From positions 30,785 to 94,784 of the forward strand of contig JAEYTO010000123.1 of NCBI GenBank assembly GCA_023433925.1: 64,000 bases of DNA. The letters run 5' to 3'. Positions 42,732 to 51,841 of the stretch are shown here, piece after piece; the stretch's first letter is position 1; each line of letters begins with the position of its first letter. Below the pieces are notes generated by a model. That model worked only from the letters and a program-made list of their open reading frames with translations, ran no database searches and was not told the DNA's origin. The position numbers were made by a program, and so were the translations under genes. This stretch comes from Pseudomonadota bacterium (GTDB lineage Bacteria; Desulfobacterota; Desulfovibrionia; Desulfovibrionales; Desulfovibrionaceae).

Positions 42732-43238
42732 CTATGTCCCCCTCTTCCTGAAGGCCAGGATCACGGCGCCCGACATGGCCACGAAGAGCACCACGGATAT
42801 AAGCTCGAAGGCCAGGATGTAGGGCTCCATGAGCCCTTGGCCCAGGGACTCGATGGGCGCCTCGACCGGCGTGACGTCGCTGAGCACGGGATGCCTGAGC
42901 CAGACCCAGCCGATGACCACGCCCGGCATCATGGCCGCCAGGAGCGCCAGAAGGTACTTGCGCGGCGGGTTGGGCTGGCTCTCCTCGCCGCCCGTCGGCG
43001 TGCGCGTGAGCATGATGGCGAAGAACACGAGCACCGCCACGGCGCCCACGTAGACGAGCACCTGCATGAGCGCCACGAAGGGCGCGTTGAGCAGCAGGTA
43101 CATGCCGGCCACGCCGAACATGGTCATGATGAGCCCCAGGAGGGCCCGCACCATGCTATGCGACAACACGGCGGCCAGCGAGCCCGCGGCGATGACGAGC
43201 ACGTAGAGCGCGAATGCGGCCTTTGCCAGGATTTCCAT
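42732..43238 (-). CDS. nuoJ: Complex I-like enzyme, subunit NuoJ
   Basis: A 168-residue NuoJ with about five helices. ALMQVLVYVGAVAVLVFFAIML (about 54-75) is the conserved TM3 including the pi-bulge region. A hydrophilic loop with TGGEESQPN follows. The ATG at 43238 has GGGGAGGG upstream. It lies between nuoI and nuoK. Confidence 0.93.
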   Translation of the reverse strand: MEILAKAAFALYVLVIAAGSLAAVLSHSMVRALLGLIMTMFGVAGMYLLLNAPFVALMQVLVYVGAVAVLVFFAIMLTRTPTGGEESQPNPPRKYLLALLAAMMPGVVIGWVWLRHPVLSDVTPVEAPIESLGQGLMEPYILAFELISVVLFVAMSGAVILAFRKRGT

Positions 43239-43249
43239 GTGCCCTCCCC

Positions 43250-43924
43250 TTATGCGGCCTGGCCGCGCTTGCCCGCGGCCAGGGCATCGGCCTGTGTCTG
43301 CCCGCCCCTGGCCGCGGCGACCTTGGCCGGGTCGATGCGCTCCAAGGTGTCCTCGCCGGCCGGGCTGTTGACCTGCGCGGCCTTCTCGCCGAGCACCGCG
43401 GCCTGCAAGCGCAGCCGCGCCATGAGGTCGTACTCGAACTCCTGCCGGCTGAACCCGGCCGCGTAGGCGTCGGTCGAGAAGCGCAGCGAGGAGACCGGGC
43501 AGTTCTGCACGCACAACCCGCACAGACTGCATGTGTTGTAGTTCAACTCGAAGGTCGCCGGGGTCTTGACCACCTTGGCCTTGGGCGGCGGGGCCTTCTC
43601 CGGAGTCGGCACCGGGCCGTCGTCGTGCTCGGGCAGCTTCTTGACCGGCTCGGGCGGCGGCGCCTTGGCCTTGGTGATGGTGATGCACTGGGACGGGCAG
43701 ACCGTGGCGCAGAGCATGCATGTGATGCAGCGCGGCGTGGCCGGCTCCTTGGGCTGGCCCACGAGCTCGATGTGCCCGCGGAACGTGCCCAGGTTGTCCA
43801 CGCTCTGGCGCGGGTAGTGCACCGTGACCTGCGGCTGGAAGAAGTTCTTGGTGGTCACCTTGAGCCCCACGACGAGGCTCCACATGGAGGCGACCTTCCT
43901 GGCGATGTCGTGCACGACGCTCAT
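43250..43924 (-). CDS. nuoI: Complex I-like enzyme, Fe-S subunit NuoI (extended)
   Basis: A 224-residue subunit carrying clusters N6a and N6b: CITCMLCATVCP (about 66-77) and CSLCGLCVQNCP (about 130-141). The stretch between them is about 50 residues, longer than usual, and contains a Pro/Lys-rich block (KAPPPEPVKK, EKAPPPKAKVVK). There is also a C-terminal extension of about 75 residues rich in Ala and Gln. The N-terminal helix anchors it to the membrane arm as usual. The extra segments could dock a non-NADH electron donor (inference). Confidence 0.92.
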   Translation of the reverse strand: MSVVHDIARKVASMWSLVVGLKVTTKNFFQPQVTVHYPRQSVDNLGTFRGHIELVGQPKEPATPRCITCMLCATVCPSQCITITKAKAPPPEPVKKLPEHDDGPVPTPEKAPPPKAKVVKTPATFELNYNTCSLCGLCVQNCPVSSLRFSTDAYAAGFSRQEFEYDLMARLRLQAAVLGEKAAQVNSPAGEDTLERIDPAKVAAARGGQTQADALAAGKRGQAA

Positions 43925-43949
43925 GGGCTCTCCCTTTGCTCCTGCTAGC

Positions 43950-44936
43950 CTAGACGATCTTCACCAGCACGGCCGTGACGAAGAGGTTCACGAGCGTGAT
44001 GGGGATGAGCCATTTCCAGTTGAGGTTGAGCAGCTGGTCGAAGCGCACGCGCGGGAAGGTCCAGCGGCACCACATCATGAGCGCCATGAGGACGTAGACC
44101 TTGACCAGCAGCCACCAGGGTCCGGGCAGGAACGGCCCCTTCCAGCCGCCCAGGAACAGGATGCTCGCCACGGCGCAGACCACGAGCATGTTGCCGTACT
44201 CGGCGAGCATGAACACGCCGAAGCCCATGCCCGAGTACTCGGTGTGGAAGCCCGCGGTCAGCTCGCTCTCGCCCTCGGGCAGGTCGAAGGGCGCGCGGTT
44301 CGTCTCGGCCAGGCCGCTGATGAGGTAGATCACGAAGGCCACGGGCTGCAGAAGCAGGTTCCACTGCCAGGGCCAGTTGCCCTGCCCCTCCACGATGACT
44401 TGCAGGTTCATGCTGCCGGTCATGAAGCTCACGGCGAGCACGGACAGGAGCAGCGGGATCTCGTAGCCCACGGACTGGGCCACGGCGCGCGCGGCGCCGA
44501 GCATGCCGTACTTGTTGTTGGAGGCCCAGCCGCCCACGAGGATGGCGATGACGTTGATGCCCGCGAAGGCCAGGATGAGCACCAGCCCCAGGTTGACATC
44601 CAGGATGAAGAAGTTCTCGCCCCAGGGGATGGGTAGGAAGAGCGCCAGGACCGGCATGAAGGCCAGAAGCGGGGCCAGCCAGAACAGGAACTTGTCCGCG
44701 CCGGCCGGGGTCACGAGTTGCTTGCCGATCATCTTGAGCGCGTCGGCCAGGGTCTGCAGCAGCCCGTACGGGCCGACCTCGAAGGGGCCGGGCCGGCGCT
44801 GGATGTGGCCGGCGATCTTGCGCTCCAGCCAGACGAGCACCACGGCGTTGCCGCCGACGAAGGCGGCCAGGAGGGCCAGGCCGATGGCCAAGCGGATGAT
44901 TTCCATGGGCACGTTGCCGAGCATCGGGATATCCAT
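43950..44936 (-). CDS. nuoH: Complex I-like enzyme, subunit NuoH
   Basis: A 328-residue NuoH with about eight helices, forming the quinone-site entry with NuoB and NuoD. Conserved parts are [17 protein letters not shown] (about 31-47), the acidic cytoplasmic loop [21 protein letters not shown], and [12 protein letters not shown] at the C-terminus. Its presence suggests a quinone-type acceptor, such as menaquinone. Confidence 0.94.
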   Translation of the reverse strand: MDIPMLGNVPMEIIRLAIGLALLAAFVGGNAVVLVWLERKIAGHIQRRPGPFEVGPYGLLQTLADALKMIGKQLVTPAGADKFLFWLAPLLAFMPVLALFLPIPWGENFFILDVNLGLVLILAFAGINVIAILVGGWASNNKYGMLGAARAVAQSVGYEIPLLLSVLAVSFMTGSMNLQVIVEGQGNWPWQWNLLLQPVAFVIYLISGLAETNRAPFDLPEGESELTAGFHTEYSGMGFGVFMLAEYGNMLVVCAVASILFLGGWKGPFLPGPWWLLVKVYVLMALMMWCRWTFPRVRFDQLLNLNWKWLIPITLVNLFVTAVLVKIV

Positions 44937-44945
44937 GCGCGCCTC

Positions 44946-46100
44946 CTAGCGGTCGATTTCCGGGATGACCAGGTCCAGGCTGCCCAACGTGGCCACGGCG
45001 TCGGCCAGCAACGTGCCCTGGGCCGCCTCGGCGAAGCAGCTCAGGTTGCTGAAGCCCGGCGCGCGCAGCTTGACCCGGTACGGGTTGCGGCCCTTGCCGT
45101 CCGATACGATCCAGAAGCCGACCTTGCCCCGCGCGCTTTCGCAGGCGAAGTAGGCCTCGCCGCGCGGCGCGGTCCACTTGGCCTTGGGCGCCTTGGGATG
45201 GATGAATTCACCGGCGGGCATCATGGCCATGGCCTGCTCGATGATGCGCAGGGACTGCTCGATCTCGTCCATGCGCACGAAGTAGCGGCCCATGCAGTCG
45301 GTCTGCGGGTAAGCCGGAATCTCGAAGTCCAGGCGGTCGTAGACGCCGTAGGGCTCGGCCCTGCGCGTGTCGTAGGCCACGCCCGAGCCGCGCAGGCAGG
45401 GGCCGGTCAACCCGTAGCGCCGGCACAGGTCCAGGTCGAACTCGCCCACGCCCTCAAGGCGGTTGCGCAGGATGACGTTGTCGGTGACCAGGTCCTTGTA
45501 CATGGGCAGCCGCGAGCGCATGTGGGGCACGAAGTCGCGGAGCATGCCGAGCGTCGTGTCGTCCAGGTCGGCGGACAGGCCGCCGAAGCGGAAGTAGCAG
45601 TAGGTCAGCCGCGAGCCCGTGGGGCGCTGGAGGATGTCCTTGATGTGCTCGATGTCCATGAAGGCGTACATGATGGGCGTGACCGCGCCCAGGTCGAGCA
45701 GGAACGCGCCCCACCAGAGCAGGTGCGACTTGATGCGGTTCAGCTCGGTGACGATGACGCGGATGAACTCCGCCCGCTCGGGCACCTCGATCCCCGCCAG
45801 CCGCTCCACGCAGCCCACGTAGCCCCAGTTCCAGGCCAGAGCGTGCAGGTAGTCCACGCGGCCCAGGTTGGGCAGGTACTGGGTGTACGTCTTCAGCTCG
45901 CCCATCTTCTCGTGCATGCGATGCACATAGCCGAGCACGGGCTCGGCGCGCAGCACGTACTCGCCGTCCAACTCGACGATGATGCGCAGCACGCCGTGGG
46001 TCGAGGGATGCTGCGGGCCCAGGTTGAGGATGAGCGTGTCCTCGGTGGGGCCGGGACAGAACCGGCGCGTGTAGAAATCGCCCTGGAGATGTTCGGTCAT
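44946..46100 (-). CDS. nuoD: Complex I-like enzyme, 49-kDa subunit NuoD
   Basis: A 384-residue NuoD, homologous to the large subunit of [NiFe] hydrogenases but without its metal cysteines. LNLGPQHPSTHGVLR (about 26-40) provides the quinone-binding His loop. GNRLEG-type, GLTGPCLRGSGVAYD and the C-terminal DLVIPEIDR are also typical. NuoC is a separate gene, not fused as in E. coli. Confidence 0.94.
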   Translation of the reverse strand: MTEHLQGDFYTRRFCPGPTEDTLILNLGPQHPSTHGVLRIIVELDGEYVLRAEPVLGYVHRMHEKMGELKTYTQYLPNLGRVDYLHALAWNWGYVGCVERLAGIEVPERAEFIRVIVTELNRIKSHLLWWGAFLLDLGAVTPIMYAFMDIEHIKDILQRPTGSRLTYCYFRFGGLSADLDDTTLGMLRDFVPHMRSRLPMYKDLVTDNVILRNRLEGVGEFDLDLCRRYGLTGPCLRGSGVAYDTRRAEPYGVYDRLDFEIPAYPQTDCMGRYFVRMDEIEQSLRIIEQAMAMMPAGEFIHPKAPKAKWTAPRGEAYFACESARGKVGFWIVSDGKGRNPYRVKLRAPGFSNLSCFAEAAQGTLLADAVATLGSLDLVIPEIDR

Positions 46101-46157
46101 GTCTTTTCCCGTCGTGAACCTTGACTGTTGGAGTCCTGGTCCTAGAGCATTTTTTGA

Positions 46158-46694
46158 CTACGCCTTCGCCTTCTTGCCGCTCTCTTCGGGCGGCGGCACC
46201 TGGCCCTTGAGGAATTCCGGGCGGCAGTCGTTGATGTCGTAGTCCGGGAACAGGTGATAGATGGACACACGGTCGGCCGGCTCCTTGAGCAGCGGGTGGA
46301 TGTCCATGTCCTCGGGCAGCAGCAGCGGTTTGAGGTCCGGGTGGCCGGTGAACACGATGCCGTACATGTCGAAGGTCTCGCGCTCGTGCCAGTCGGCGCC
46401 GGGGTATACCGAGGCCACCGAGGGCAGCTCCGGCTTGTCGTGCGGCGTCACGACCCGCAGGGTCAGGCGGCCTGGCTCGGTCCAGCGGTCCAGGTGGTAG
46501 ACGATCTCGAAGCCCTCGATGGTGTCCAGGCCGGAGACGTCCTCCAGGAAATAGCCCTCCTCCCAGGCCTTGCGCATGGCCGGCAGGAGCTGCTCGGCAA
46601 GCAGGTAGACGCTCTCCACGCAGCCGGTGGCCGCGTGGTCGCGAGGCATGCGGTAGGCGACCTTGGCGCCCTGAAGGCTCTGCTTGCGGCTCAT
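46158..46694 (-). CDS. nuoC: Complex I-like enzyme, 30-kDa subunit NuoC
   Basis: A 178-residue Nuo[11 protein letters not shown] (about 50), IVYHLDR, and the [28 protein letters not shown] block (about 100-127, motif ERExxDMxGixFxGHPxL) identify it. The last 12 residues are Lys/Glu-rich. The ATG overlaps the nuoB stop by four bases (ATGA). Confidence 0.93.
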   Translation of the reverse strand: MSRKQSLQGAKVAYRMPRDHAATGCVESVYLLAEQLLPAMRKAWEEGYFLEDVSGLDTIEGFEIVYHLDRWTEPGRLTLRVVTPHDKPELPSVASVYPGADWHERETFDMYGIVFTGHPDLKPLLLPEDMDIHPLLKEPADRVSIYHLFPDYDINDCRPEFLKGQVPPPEESGKKAKA

Positions 46695-47230
46695 TTGTGC
46701 TCCCCCTCGGGCTGGTCGGGCTTCTCCGGCCACCAGCGGCGGCCGGTGATCTTCTCCTGGAGCTTGAACAGGCCTTCGAGCAGAGCCTCGGGCCTGGGCG
46801 GGCAGCCGGGCACGTAGACATCAACCGGGATGAGCTTGTCCACGCCCTCGATGATGCCGTACTGGCCCTTGAAATAGAACGGCCCGCCCGAGATGGCGCA
46901 GTTGCCCATGGCCAGGACGTACTTGGGCGCGGGCATCTGCTCGTAGAGGCGCACCACGGCCGGGGCCATCTTCTTGGCGACCGTGCCGGCCACGATCATG
47001 AGGTCGCTCTGGCGCGGCGAGGGCCGGAAAACCTCGGCGCCGAAGCGCGCCGCGTCGAAGCGGGACATGGTCGTGGCCATCATTTCGATGGCGCAGCAGG
47101 CCAGGCCGAAGGTCATGGGCCACAGGGACATGGCCCGGCAGACATCCACGAATTTCTGGGCCAGGGGGATCTGGACCAGGGGCGGCTCGATGTCCAGGAC
47201 AGCGGGCCTTAGCGCACGCGTTTCGGCCAT
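46691..47230 (-). CDS. nuoB: Complex I-like enzyme, Fe-S subunit NuoB
   Basis: A 179-residue NuoB that binds cluster N2, the last cluster before quinone. Its cysteines are in [10 protein letters not shown] (tandem Cys, about 43-46), GNCAISGG and [15 protein letters not shown] precedes the ATG at 47230, which lies inside the nuoA 3' end. Confidence 0.95.
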   Translation of the reverse strand: MAETRALRPAVLDIEPPLVQIPLAQKFVDVCRAMSLWPMTFGLACCAIEMMATTMSRFDAARFGAEVFRPSPRQSDLMIVAGTVAKKMAPAVVRLYEQMPAPKYVLAMGNCAISGGPFYFKGQYGIIEGVDKLIPVDVYVPGCPPRPEALLEGLFKLQEKITGRRWWPEKPDQPEGEHK

Positions 47231-47586
47231 GTGAAGACTCCTTTTCGCCAGAAGTAGATTACGCCCAGGCTCAGCACGGCCAGGAAGATGAAGAGCTTGA
47301 TCACGGGCGCCAGCCCTTCGGCGTGCGGATAGTACGCGGCCACGGGGAAGAGGTAGAGCACGTCGACATCGAAGGCCAGGAACAGCAGGGCGTAGACGTA
47401 GTAGTTGATGCCGAAGCGCATCCAGGAGGCGCCGTGGGGAACCATGCCGCACTCGTAGGGCATGGCCAGATCGCCTCCCTGGGCCTTGGGCGCGATCAGC
47501 AACGATCCGATGAGAGGTCCACCGGCAAAAGCAATCCCGGCGATGAAGAAAAGGATGATCGCGGCGTGCAGCCAAGTGAACACCAT
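47209..47586 (-). CDS. nuoA: Complex I-like enzyme, subunit NuoA
   Basis: A 125-residue, three-helix subunit. [13 protein letters not shown] (about 42-54) is the conserved loop with the Cys near the quinone channel, and [13 protein letters not shown] (about 70-82) holds the acidic TM2 residues. AGGAGG is eight bases before the ATG. It is the first gene of the operon; the TTGACA box at 47687-47692 may be its promoter. Confidence 0.94.
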   Translation of the reverse strand: MVFTWLHAAIILFFIAGIAFAGGPLIGSLLIAPKAQGGDLAMPYECGMVPHGASWMRFGINYYVYALLFLAFDVDVLYLFPVAAYYPHAEGLAPVIKLFIFLAVLSLGVIYFWRKGVFTWPKRVR

Positions 47587-47662
47587 CGTTCGGCCTCCTC
47601 GGAATATTGAGCGGAGTGAAATTAGCCCCGAAATCCCGTCAAGCGAGTTTCGATTCTTGAGT

Positions 47663-47692
47663 GTAACAGCACAGCACCCCAGCCCATGTCAA
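47663..47692 (-). promoter_or_regulatory. Candidate promoter of the nuo operon
   Basis: Minus strand: perfect TTGACA (47692-47687), 18-base spacer, TGTTAC (47668-47663). The predicted leader is about 70 bases. The 283-base divergent gap to 47869 is A+T-rich and must also hold the promoter of the molybdopterin gene, which I could not place. Confidence 0.45.
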
Positions 47693-47869
47693 GATATATC
47701 TATTACGTTCGTTTTGGGACAAGGCCGTGCCAATCAGGCCGAGCTTGCACTTTACTTCACAATATTAGGTTTTTCCTTGCCATGAACCGCAAGGGTTGCT
47801 ACCCACATAGTTTAAAAACACACCCCATCATGAACGGGAGTATCCTTTACGCCATACGGAGGATTTTCA

Positions 47870-49948
47870 ATGGCTCGCAAGCAAGTCTACAGCGTTTGCG
47901 GCATGTGTTCCGTCCGCTGTCTCATCCAGGCGGATGTGGAGAACGACGAGTGCCTCTTCCTGCAAGGAAACCCCAAGAACCTCAAAGGCTCCCTGTGCGC
48001 GCGCGGCGGCGCGGGCTACGCCTTGAGCCAGGACCCGGAGCGGCCCCAGTACCCGCTCATCCGCGAGGGCGCGCGCGGCGAAGGCAAGTGGCGCAGGGTC
48101 AGTTGGGACGAGGCCCTGGATTACGTGGCGGGCAAGCTGAACGAGCTCAAGGCCAAGCACGGCCCCGAGACGCTCCTGTGGTCCGACCGCGGAGGCCCGT
48201 TCGTCGATCTGCACCAGGCCTTCGTCAAGGGCTTCGGCTCCCCCAACTACTGCAACCACGACGTTTCCTGCGCGCGCAACGTGCAGCACGCCGCCAAGTC
48301 CGTCATGGGCATGGGCCGCAAGGAGGTCAGCTATGACCTCAAGAACGCCAAGCACATCGTGCTCCAGACGCGCAACATCTTCGAGGCCATCAATGTCAGC
48401 GAGGTCAACAACACCCTCGACGCCCTGGAGAGCGGCTGCAAGCTGACGGTCATCGACGTGCGCGCCACGGTCACGGCGGGCAAGGCCGACAATTTCTTCA
48501 TGCTCCGGCCGGGCACGGACTACGCCTTCAACCTGGCCGTCATCCACGTGCTCCTGGAGCAGGGACTCTACGACAAGGAGTTCGCCGCCAACCAGATCAA
48601 CGGCCTGGACCAGCTCAAGGCCTTCATCCGCCCCTATACCCCGGAGTGGGCCGAGGCCGAGACGGGCATCCCGGCCTTGCGCATCGTGCACTTCGTCAAG
48701 GAGCTGAGCAAGGCAGCGCCGAGCGTCATCTGGCACCCGGGCTGGATGGCCGCGCGCTACAAGGATTCCTTCTGGGTCTGCCGCACGGCCTACATCATCA
48801 ACGCCCTGCTCGGCTCCATCGGCTCCAAGGGCGGACTGCCCCTGACCATGAAGGCCGCCGACGCGGGCCGCAAGGGCCTCAAGTCCCTGGCCGGCCAGTT
48901 CGAGAAGCCCGCGGCCAAGCGCGCCGACGGCGCGGGCTGGAAGTACAAGCACATCGACGCCGGCCCGGGCATGGTCAACAAGGCCTACGACGCCATCGAG
49001 AGCGGCGACCCCTATGCGGTCAAGGCCTACATCTGCTACCGCCACGATCCGCTCATGGCCCTGCCCGACCCCGAGGCGCTCAAGAAGAAGTGGGAGAACC
49101 TCGACCTGCTCGTGTCCGTGACCTTCTCCTGGTCCGAGACGGCCTGGCACTCGGACGTGGTTCTGCCCCTGTCTCCGTACCTGGAGCGCGAGTCCATCAT
49201 CGCGCACAAGGGCGGCCTCAAGCCCATGTTCTTCGTGCGCAAGCGGTGCATCAATCCGCGCTACGAGACCAAGGCCGATTGGGAGATCCTGACCGGCCTG
49301 GCCAAGCGCCTGGGCATCGACAAGCTGGCCTTCGACTCCATCGAGGACATCTGGAACTACCAGCTTACCGACACGGGCGTGAAGATCGAGGACTTCGACA
49401 AGTGCGGCTTCGTCGAGCTTTCCGACAAGCCCATCTACAAGCCGCGCTCGGAGATCAAGTTCAAGACCCCCTCGGGCAAGATCGAGATCGTCAATCCGGT
49501 CTGGGAGGAGATGGGCCATCCGTCCCTCAAGCCGTACGAGAGCCCGGAGCAGCCGCCCGAGGGCAAGCTGCGCATCATCACCGCCCGCGTGGGCGTGCAC
49601 ACCCAGGGCCACACGGTCAACAACCCGCTGCTCAACGAGCAGATGCCCGAGAACACCGTGTGGCTGAACACCCAGGTGGCCAAGGAGCTCGGCATCGCCA
49701 ACGGCGACCTCGTGGAGGTTTCCAACGACGGCTACTCGGCCAAGATCAAGGCCACGGTGACGGATTTCATCCACCCCGAGGCCGCCTTCATGGTCCACGG
49801 CTTCGGTCATAAGCTGCGGCCCGAATCCCGCGCCGGCGAGCGCGGCGCGGCCGACCAGCGGCTCATGCCCGGCGGCCTGGACAAGGAGTGCATGGCCGGC
49901 GGCTCTGTTGCCGTACAGGAGCACTTCATCAACGTGAAAAAAGCCTAG
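47870..49948 (+). CDS. Cytoplasmic PhsA/PsrA-type molybdopterin oxidoreductase
   Basis: A 692-residue molybdo-bis-PGD enzyme. The N-terminal [4Fe-4S] motif is C10-x2-C13-x3-C17-x25-C43. The likely Mo ligand is Cys134 in NHDVSCARN, as in thiosulfate/polysulfide reductases. SGKIEIVNP and the C-terminal dinucleotide-binding domain (RITARVGVHTQGHTVNNPLL-like segment) are complete. There is no Tat signal, so unlike PhsA/PsrA it should stay in the cytoplasm. GGAGG precedes the ATG. It is divergent from nuoA and has its own terminator. Substrate and partner are unknown; the four-cluster subunit at 34919-35419 is a candidate. Confidence 0.85.
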   Translation: MARKQVYSVCGMCSVRCLIQADVENDECLFLQGNPKNLKGSLCARGGAGYALSQDPERPQYPLIREGARGEGKWRRVSWDEALDYVAGKLNELKAKHGPETLLWSDRGGPFVDLHQAFVKGFGSPNYCNHDVSCARNVQHAAKSVMGMGRKEVSYDLKNAKHIVLQTRNIFEAINVSEVNNTLDALESGCKLTVIDVRATVTAGKADNFFMLRPGTDYAFNLAVIHVLLEQGLYDKEFAANQINGLDQLKAFIRPYTPEWAEAETGIPALRIVHFVKELSKAAPSVIWHPGWMAARYKDSFWVCRTAYIINALLGSIGSKGGLPLTMKAADAGRKGLKSLAGQFEKPAAKRADGAGWKYKHIDAGPGMVNKAYDAIESGDPYAVKAYICYRHDPLMALPDPEALKKKWENLDLLVSVTFSWSETAWHSDVVLPLSPYLERESIIAHKGGLKPMFFVRKRCINPRYETKADWEILTGLAKRLGIDKLAFDSIEDIWNYQLTDTGVKIEDFDKCGFVELSDKPIYKPRSEIKFKTPSGKIEIVNPVWEEMGHPSLKPYESPEQPPEGKLRIITARVGVHTQGHTVNNPLLNEQMPENTVWLNTQVAKELGIANGDLVEVSNDGYSAKIKATVTDFIHPEAAFMVHGFGHKLRPESRAGERGAADQRLMPGGLDKECMAGGSVAVQEHFINVKKA

Positions 49949-49978
49949 CTTCGCCCTGCCCTGTGGCGAGACGGATAA

Positions 49979-50010
49979 GCCGGGCCGGTGAAAACCGGCC
50001 CGGCTTTTTT
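49979..50010 (+). terminator. Rho-independent terminator of the molybdopterin gene
   Basis: An 11-bp perfect stem (GCCGGGCCGGT at 49979-49989, ACCGGCCCGGC at 49994-50004), GAAA tetraloop and six Ts. Confidence 0.9.
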
Positions 50011-50051
50011 ACGGAGCAATTTTCGGAGAGTTGCTCGGAAGGGTCTGGAAC

Positions 50052-50207
50052 GGGTCCTCCTGGCTCGCCGGATGCGAATCATCGTGAGCAATGCTTGGGC
50101 AATGCCCAAGCATTGCAAAGCTAAAAAGGGCTGTCCCAGCCAAACCCTTTGCGCTTAGCCAGGACAGCCCCCCAAAAAGGCCAGGACGGCTTTTTCCAAC
50201 CGTCAAT
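50052..50207 (-). repeat. Interspersed terminator-like repeat (family C), copy 1
   Basis: Read on the minus strand from the mucR-like gene: a hairpin GGAAAAAGCCGTCCTGGCC..., then an extra GGGCTGTCC/GGACAGCCC stem unique to this copy, then GCAATGCTTGGGC/GCCCAAGCATTGC (50088-50100, 50102-50115 region), then a tail related to GATGCCGCGCATCCGGCG. It begins about 45 bases past the stop at 50251. The 302-base gap 49949-50250 holds only this and the terminator at 49979. Confidence 0.65.
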
Positions 50208-50250
50208 CAAGCAGGCCGCCAGCCCGCGCGATCCCAGGCGGATCGCGGTC

Positions 50251-50667
50251 CTAGGGCTTCTCTTCGGCCTTCTTGCCCTTGGCGCCCCTGCGCTCCCAGA
50301 GCCTCATGTTCTTCATGGTCTTGCGGCGCTCGCGCGCGAGCCGCTTGCTGGCCAGGGCCGTGCCTTTGGGCAAGCCCCACTTGGCAAGATAGCCGTCCTT
50401 GTCCAGGCCGTGCGTGGCAAGGTGCTTGCTGGTGATGACCTTGAACGGCTTGCCGCATTCGAGGCAGATGACCGTGCTTTCCCGGATGGAATCCTTCGGA
50501 TCGCACGCCGGCTCCTGCTTGTCGGCGCCCATGCCTTCGCCTCCGGCTATGCCGGCAAGGCTGACGGCCAGCCTCTTGGCCATGGAAACGATCTCCTCAC
50601 CAGTCATAACGCGCACGCCGGCCTGCGCCTTGACGATCTCCAACGCTTGCTTGATCATGTCATCCAT
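50251..50667 (-). CDS. MucR/Ros-family zinc-finger transcriptional regulator
   Basis: A 138-residue DNA-binding protein. The C2H2-type finger is CLECGKPFKVITSKHLATHG (about 71-90), followed by YLAKWGLPKGTALASKRLA, the usual MucR/Ros pattern. Such proteins repress polysaccharide, motility or virulence genes in alphaproteobacteria and are common in Desulfovibrionales. The C-terminus is strongly basic. The ATG at 50667 has AGGAG upstream; a start at 50694 is less likely. Targets cannot be seen here. Confidence 0.9.
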   Translation of the reverse strand: MDDMIKQALEIVKAQAGVRVMTGEEIVSMAKRLAVSLAGIAGGEGMGADKQEPACDPKDSIRESTVICLECGKPFKVITSKHLATHGLDKDGYLAKWGLPKGTALASKRLARERRKTMKNMRLWERRGAKGKKAEEKP

Positions 50668-50818
50668 AGCATCTCCTGTTGCTTGAATGAGCAATAAATA
50701 GCAAGCTTGGTTATTAAGTCAATAATAAACAACAGCAAGCGCAATATAGCGGCCAGTAAGCGCCCTTTGCAGCACTGGCGGCCATTGGTAATTTTTTTCA
50801 GCCTTTTCCGCCCATGGC

Positions 50819-51052
50819 CTACTCCAGAATATCGAGCACAACCCTCTTCTTGCACTTGCCCGATGCGGCGGACAGGATGTCCCGCAGGGCCTGGACCGTC
50901 CTTCCGTTCTTTCCGATCACCTGGCCCAAATCCTCCTTGGCCACCTTCACTTCCAAGATCAGCACAGTGTCCCCTGGAATTTCGGATACATGGACCGCAT
51001 CAGGGTGGTCCACGAGACTCTCGATCATTTTCGCGATCAGTTCCTTGAACAT
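50819..51052 (-). CDS. KH-domain RNA-binding protein (KhpA-like)
   Basis: A 77-residue single KH-domain protein with the GKNGRTVQALRDIL loop (GxxG) near residue 48 and the VILEVKVAKEDLGQVIG strand-helix. It matches KhpA, an RNA-binding protein that often lies next to rpsP. Here it is alone, with no ribosomal genes nearby. GGTGGA precedes the ATG. Confidence 0.88.
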   Translation of the reverse strand: MFKELIAKMIESLVDHPDAVHVSEIPGDTVLILEVKVAKEDLGQVIGKNGRTVQALRDILSAASGKCKKRVVLDILE

Positions 51053-51185
51053 GACTGCTTCCACCTTTCCTTGATTGTGCCGCCGCAAGTAATAGCCTAG
51101 GGTGCAGGATAGCGCACACACGGGCAGCCACGCCACATATAGTCATAATGGGCGCCAAGGCGCGCGCCTGCCCTGGAATGGAGAA

Positions 51186-51470
51186 ATGATGCACACGATC
51201 TTCTCGGCCCCTCTTAGGACCAAGGCCGTCACCTGCACGGTTTACTGGAATGGGCGACAGGACTGGATATTGATCGACGAGCAAGACAACATAATCGCCT
51301 CGCTCTACAGCAAGACTCTTGTCGAGAGGATGGAGGAGGCCATGGAAGCCTCTGATATGGTTAACAATGCCAAGGCAGCGGAACAGAAGATCAACCGCAT
51401 CGTGTCCAAGAAGGGCAAGAAGGCCGCCCAAGCCCCCCTGGCGGTCGTCGCGTATTTCGCGACCAAGTGA
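51186..51470 (+). CDS. Small hypothetical protein
   Basis: A 94-residue soluble protein. The first half looks like two or three beta strands (KAVTCTVYWNGRQDWILID), followed by a charged helix (LVERMEEAMEASDMVNNAKAAEQKIN) and a Lys-rich, then hydrophobic, C-terminus. There are two adjacent ATGs (51186, 51189) after TGGAG. No family is recognised. It has no same-strand neighbours. Confidence 0.6.
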   Translation: MMHTIFSAPLRTKAVTCTVYWNGRQDWILIDEQDNIIASLYSKTLVERMEEAMEASDMVNNAKAAEQKINRIVSKKGKKAAQAPLAVVAYFATK

Positions 51471-51708
51471 CCTTACCACCAGCCAATCGCCCTCCGACGA
51501 GCGAAATCCAGGCCTTCCTTGGCCCAGGGGCACGGCGACAGGAGCCGGGCTCACTTTAGGCAAGTCCACCCCTGTCCAACGGGAACCCGCGTCCTATCGC
51601 GATGCCGCGCACGGCCCCACGCGCGGAGCCGCCATGCCAGGCGGGCGGCGTGTCGGAAACAGAGAAAGCCGGACCAGGCCGGCCTTCGGGCATCGGCCTG
51701 TCGAGGAT

Positions 51709-51822
51709 CAGGCTGCGCGGATCAGGATAGCCCGCCGGATGCGCGGCATTGCGAGCAATGCGTGAGCCTTGCTCGCGTATTGCGAAGTTGAAAAGCCGGA
51801 GTGGTCTTTTTCAACAGTCCGC
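51709..51822 (-). repeat. Interspersed terminator-like repeat (family C), copy 2
   Basis: Starts 20 bases past the stop at 51842. Minus-strand order: TTGAAAAAGACCACTCCGGC-type hairpin ending in CTTTTC, then a GCAATA/GCATTGC-type stem with GAGCAAGGCTCACGC, then GCCGCGCATCCGGCGGGC and CGCAGCCTG. The rest of the 51471-51841 gap shows nothing. Confidence 0.65.
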
Positions 51823-51841
51823 CATCCGTTGCGGGACAGGG

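Noticed and set aside
47587..47869. A tRNA or riboswitch in the divergent gap upstream of nuoA.
   Set aside because: No cloverleaf, no GGTTCGA loop and no conserved riboswitch core could be seen.
47867..49924. A 685-codon minus-strand frame opposite the molybdopterin enzyme.
   Set aside because: Antisense shadow made by codon bias; low-complexity with no domain.
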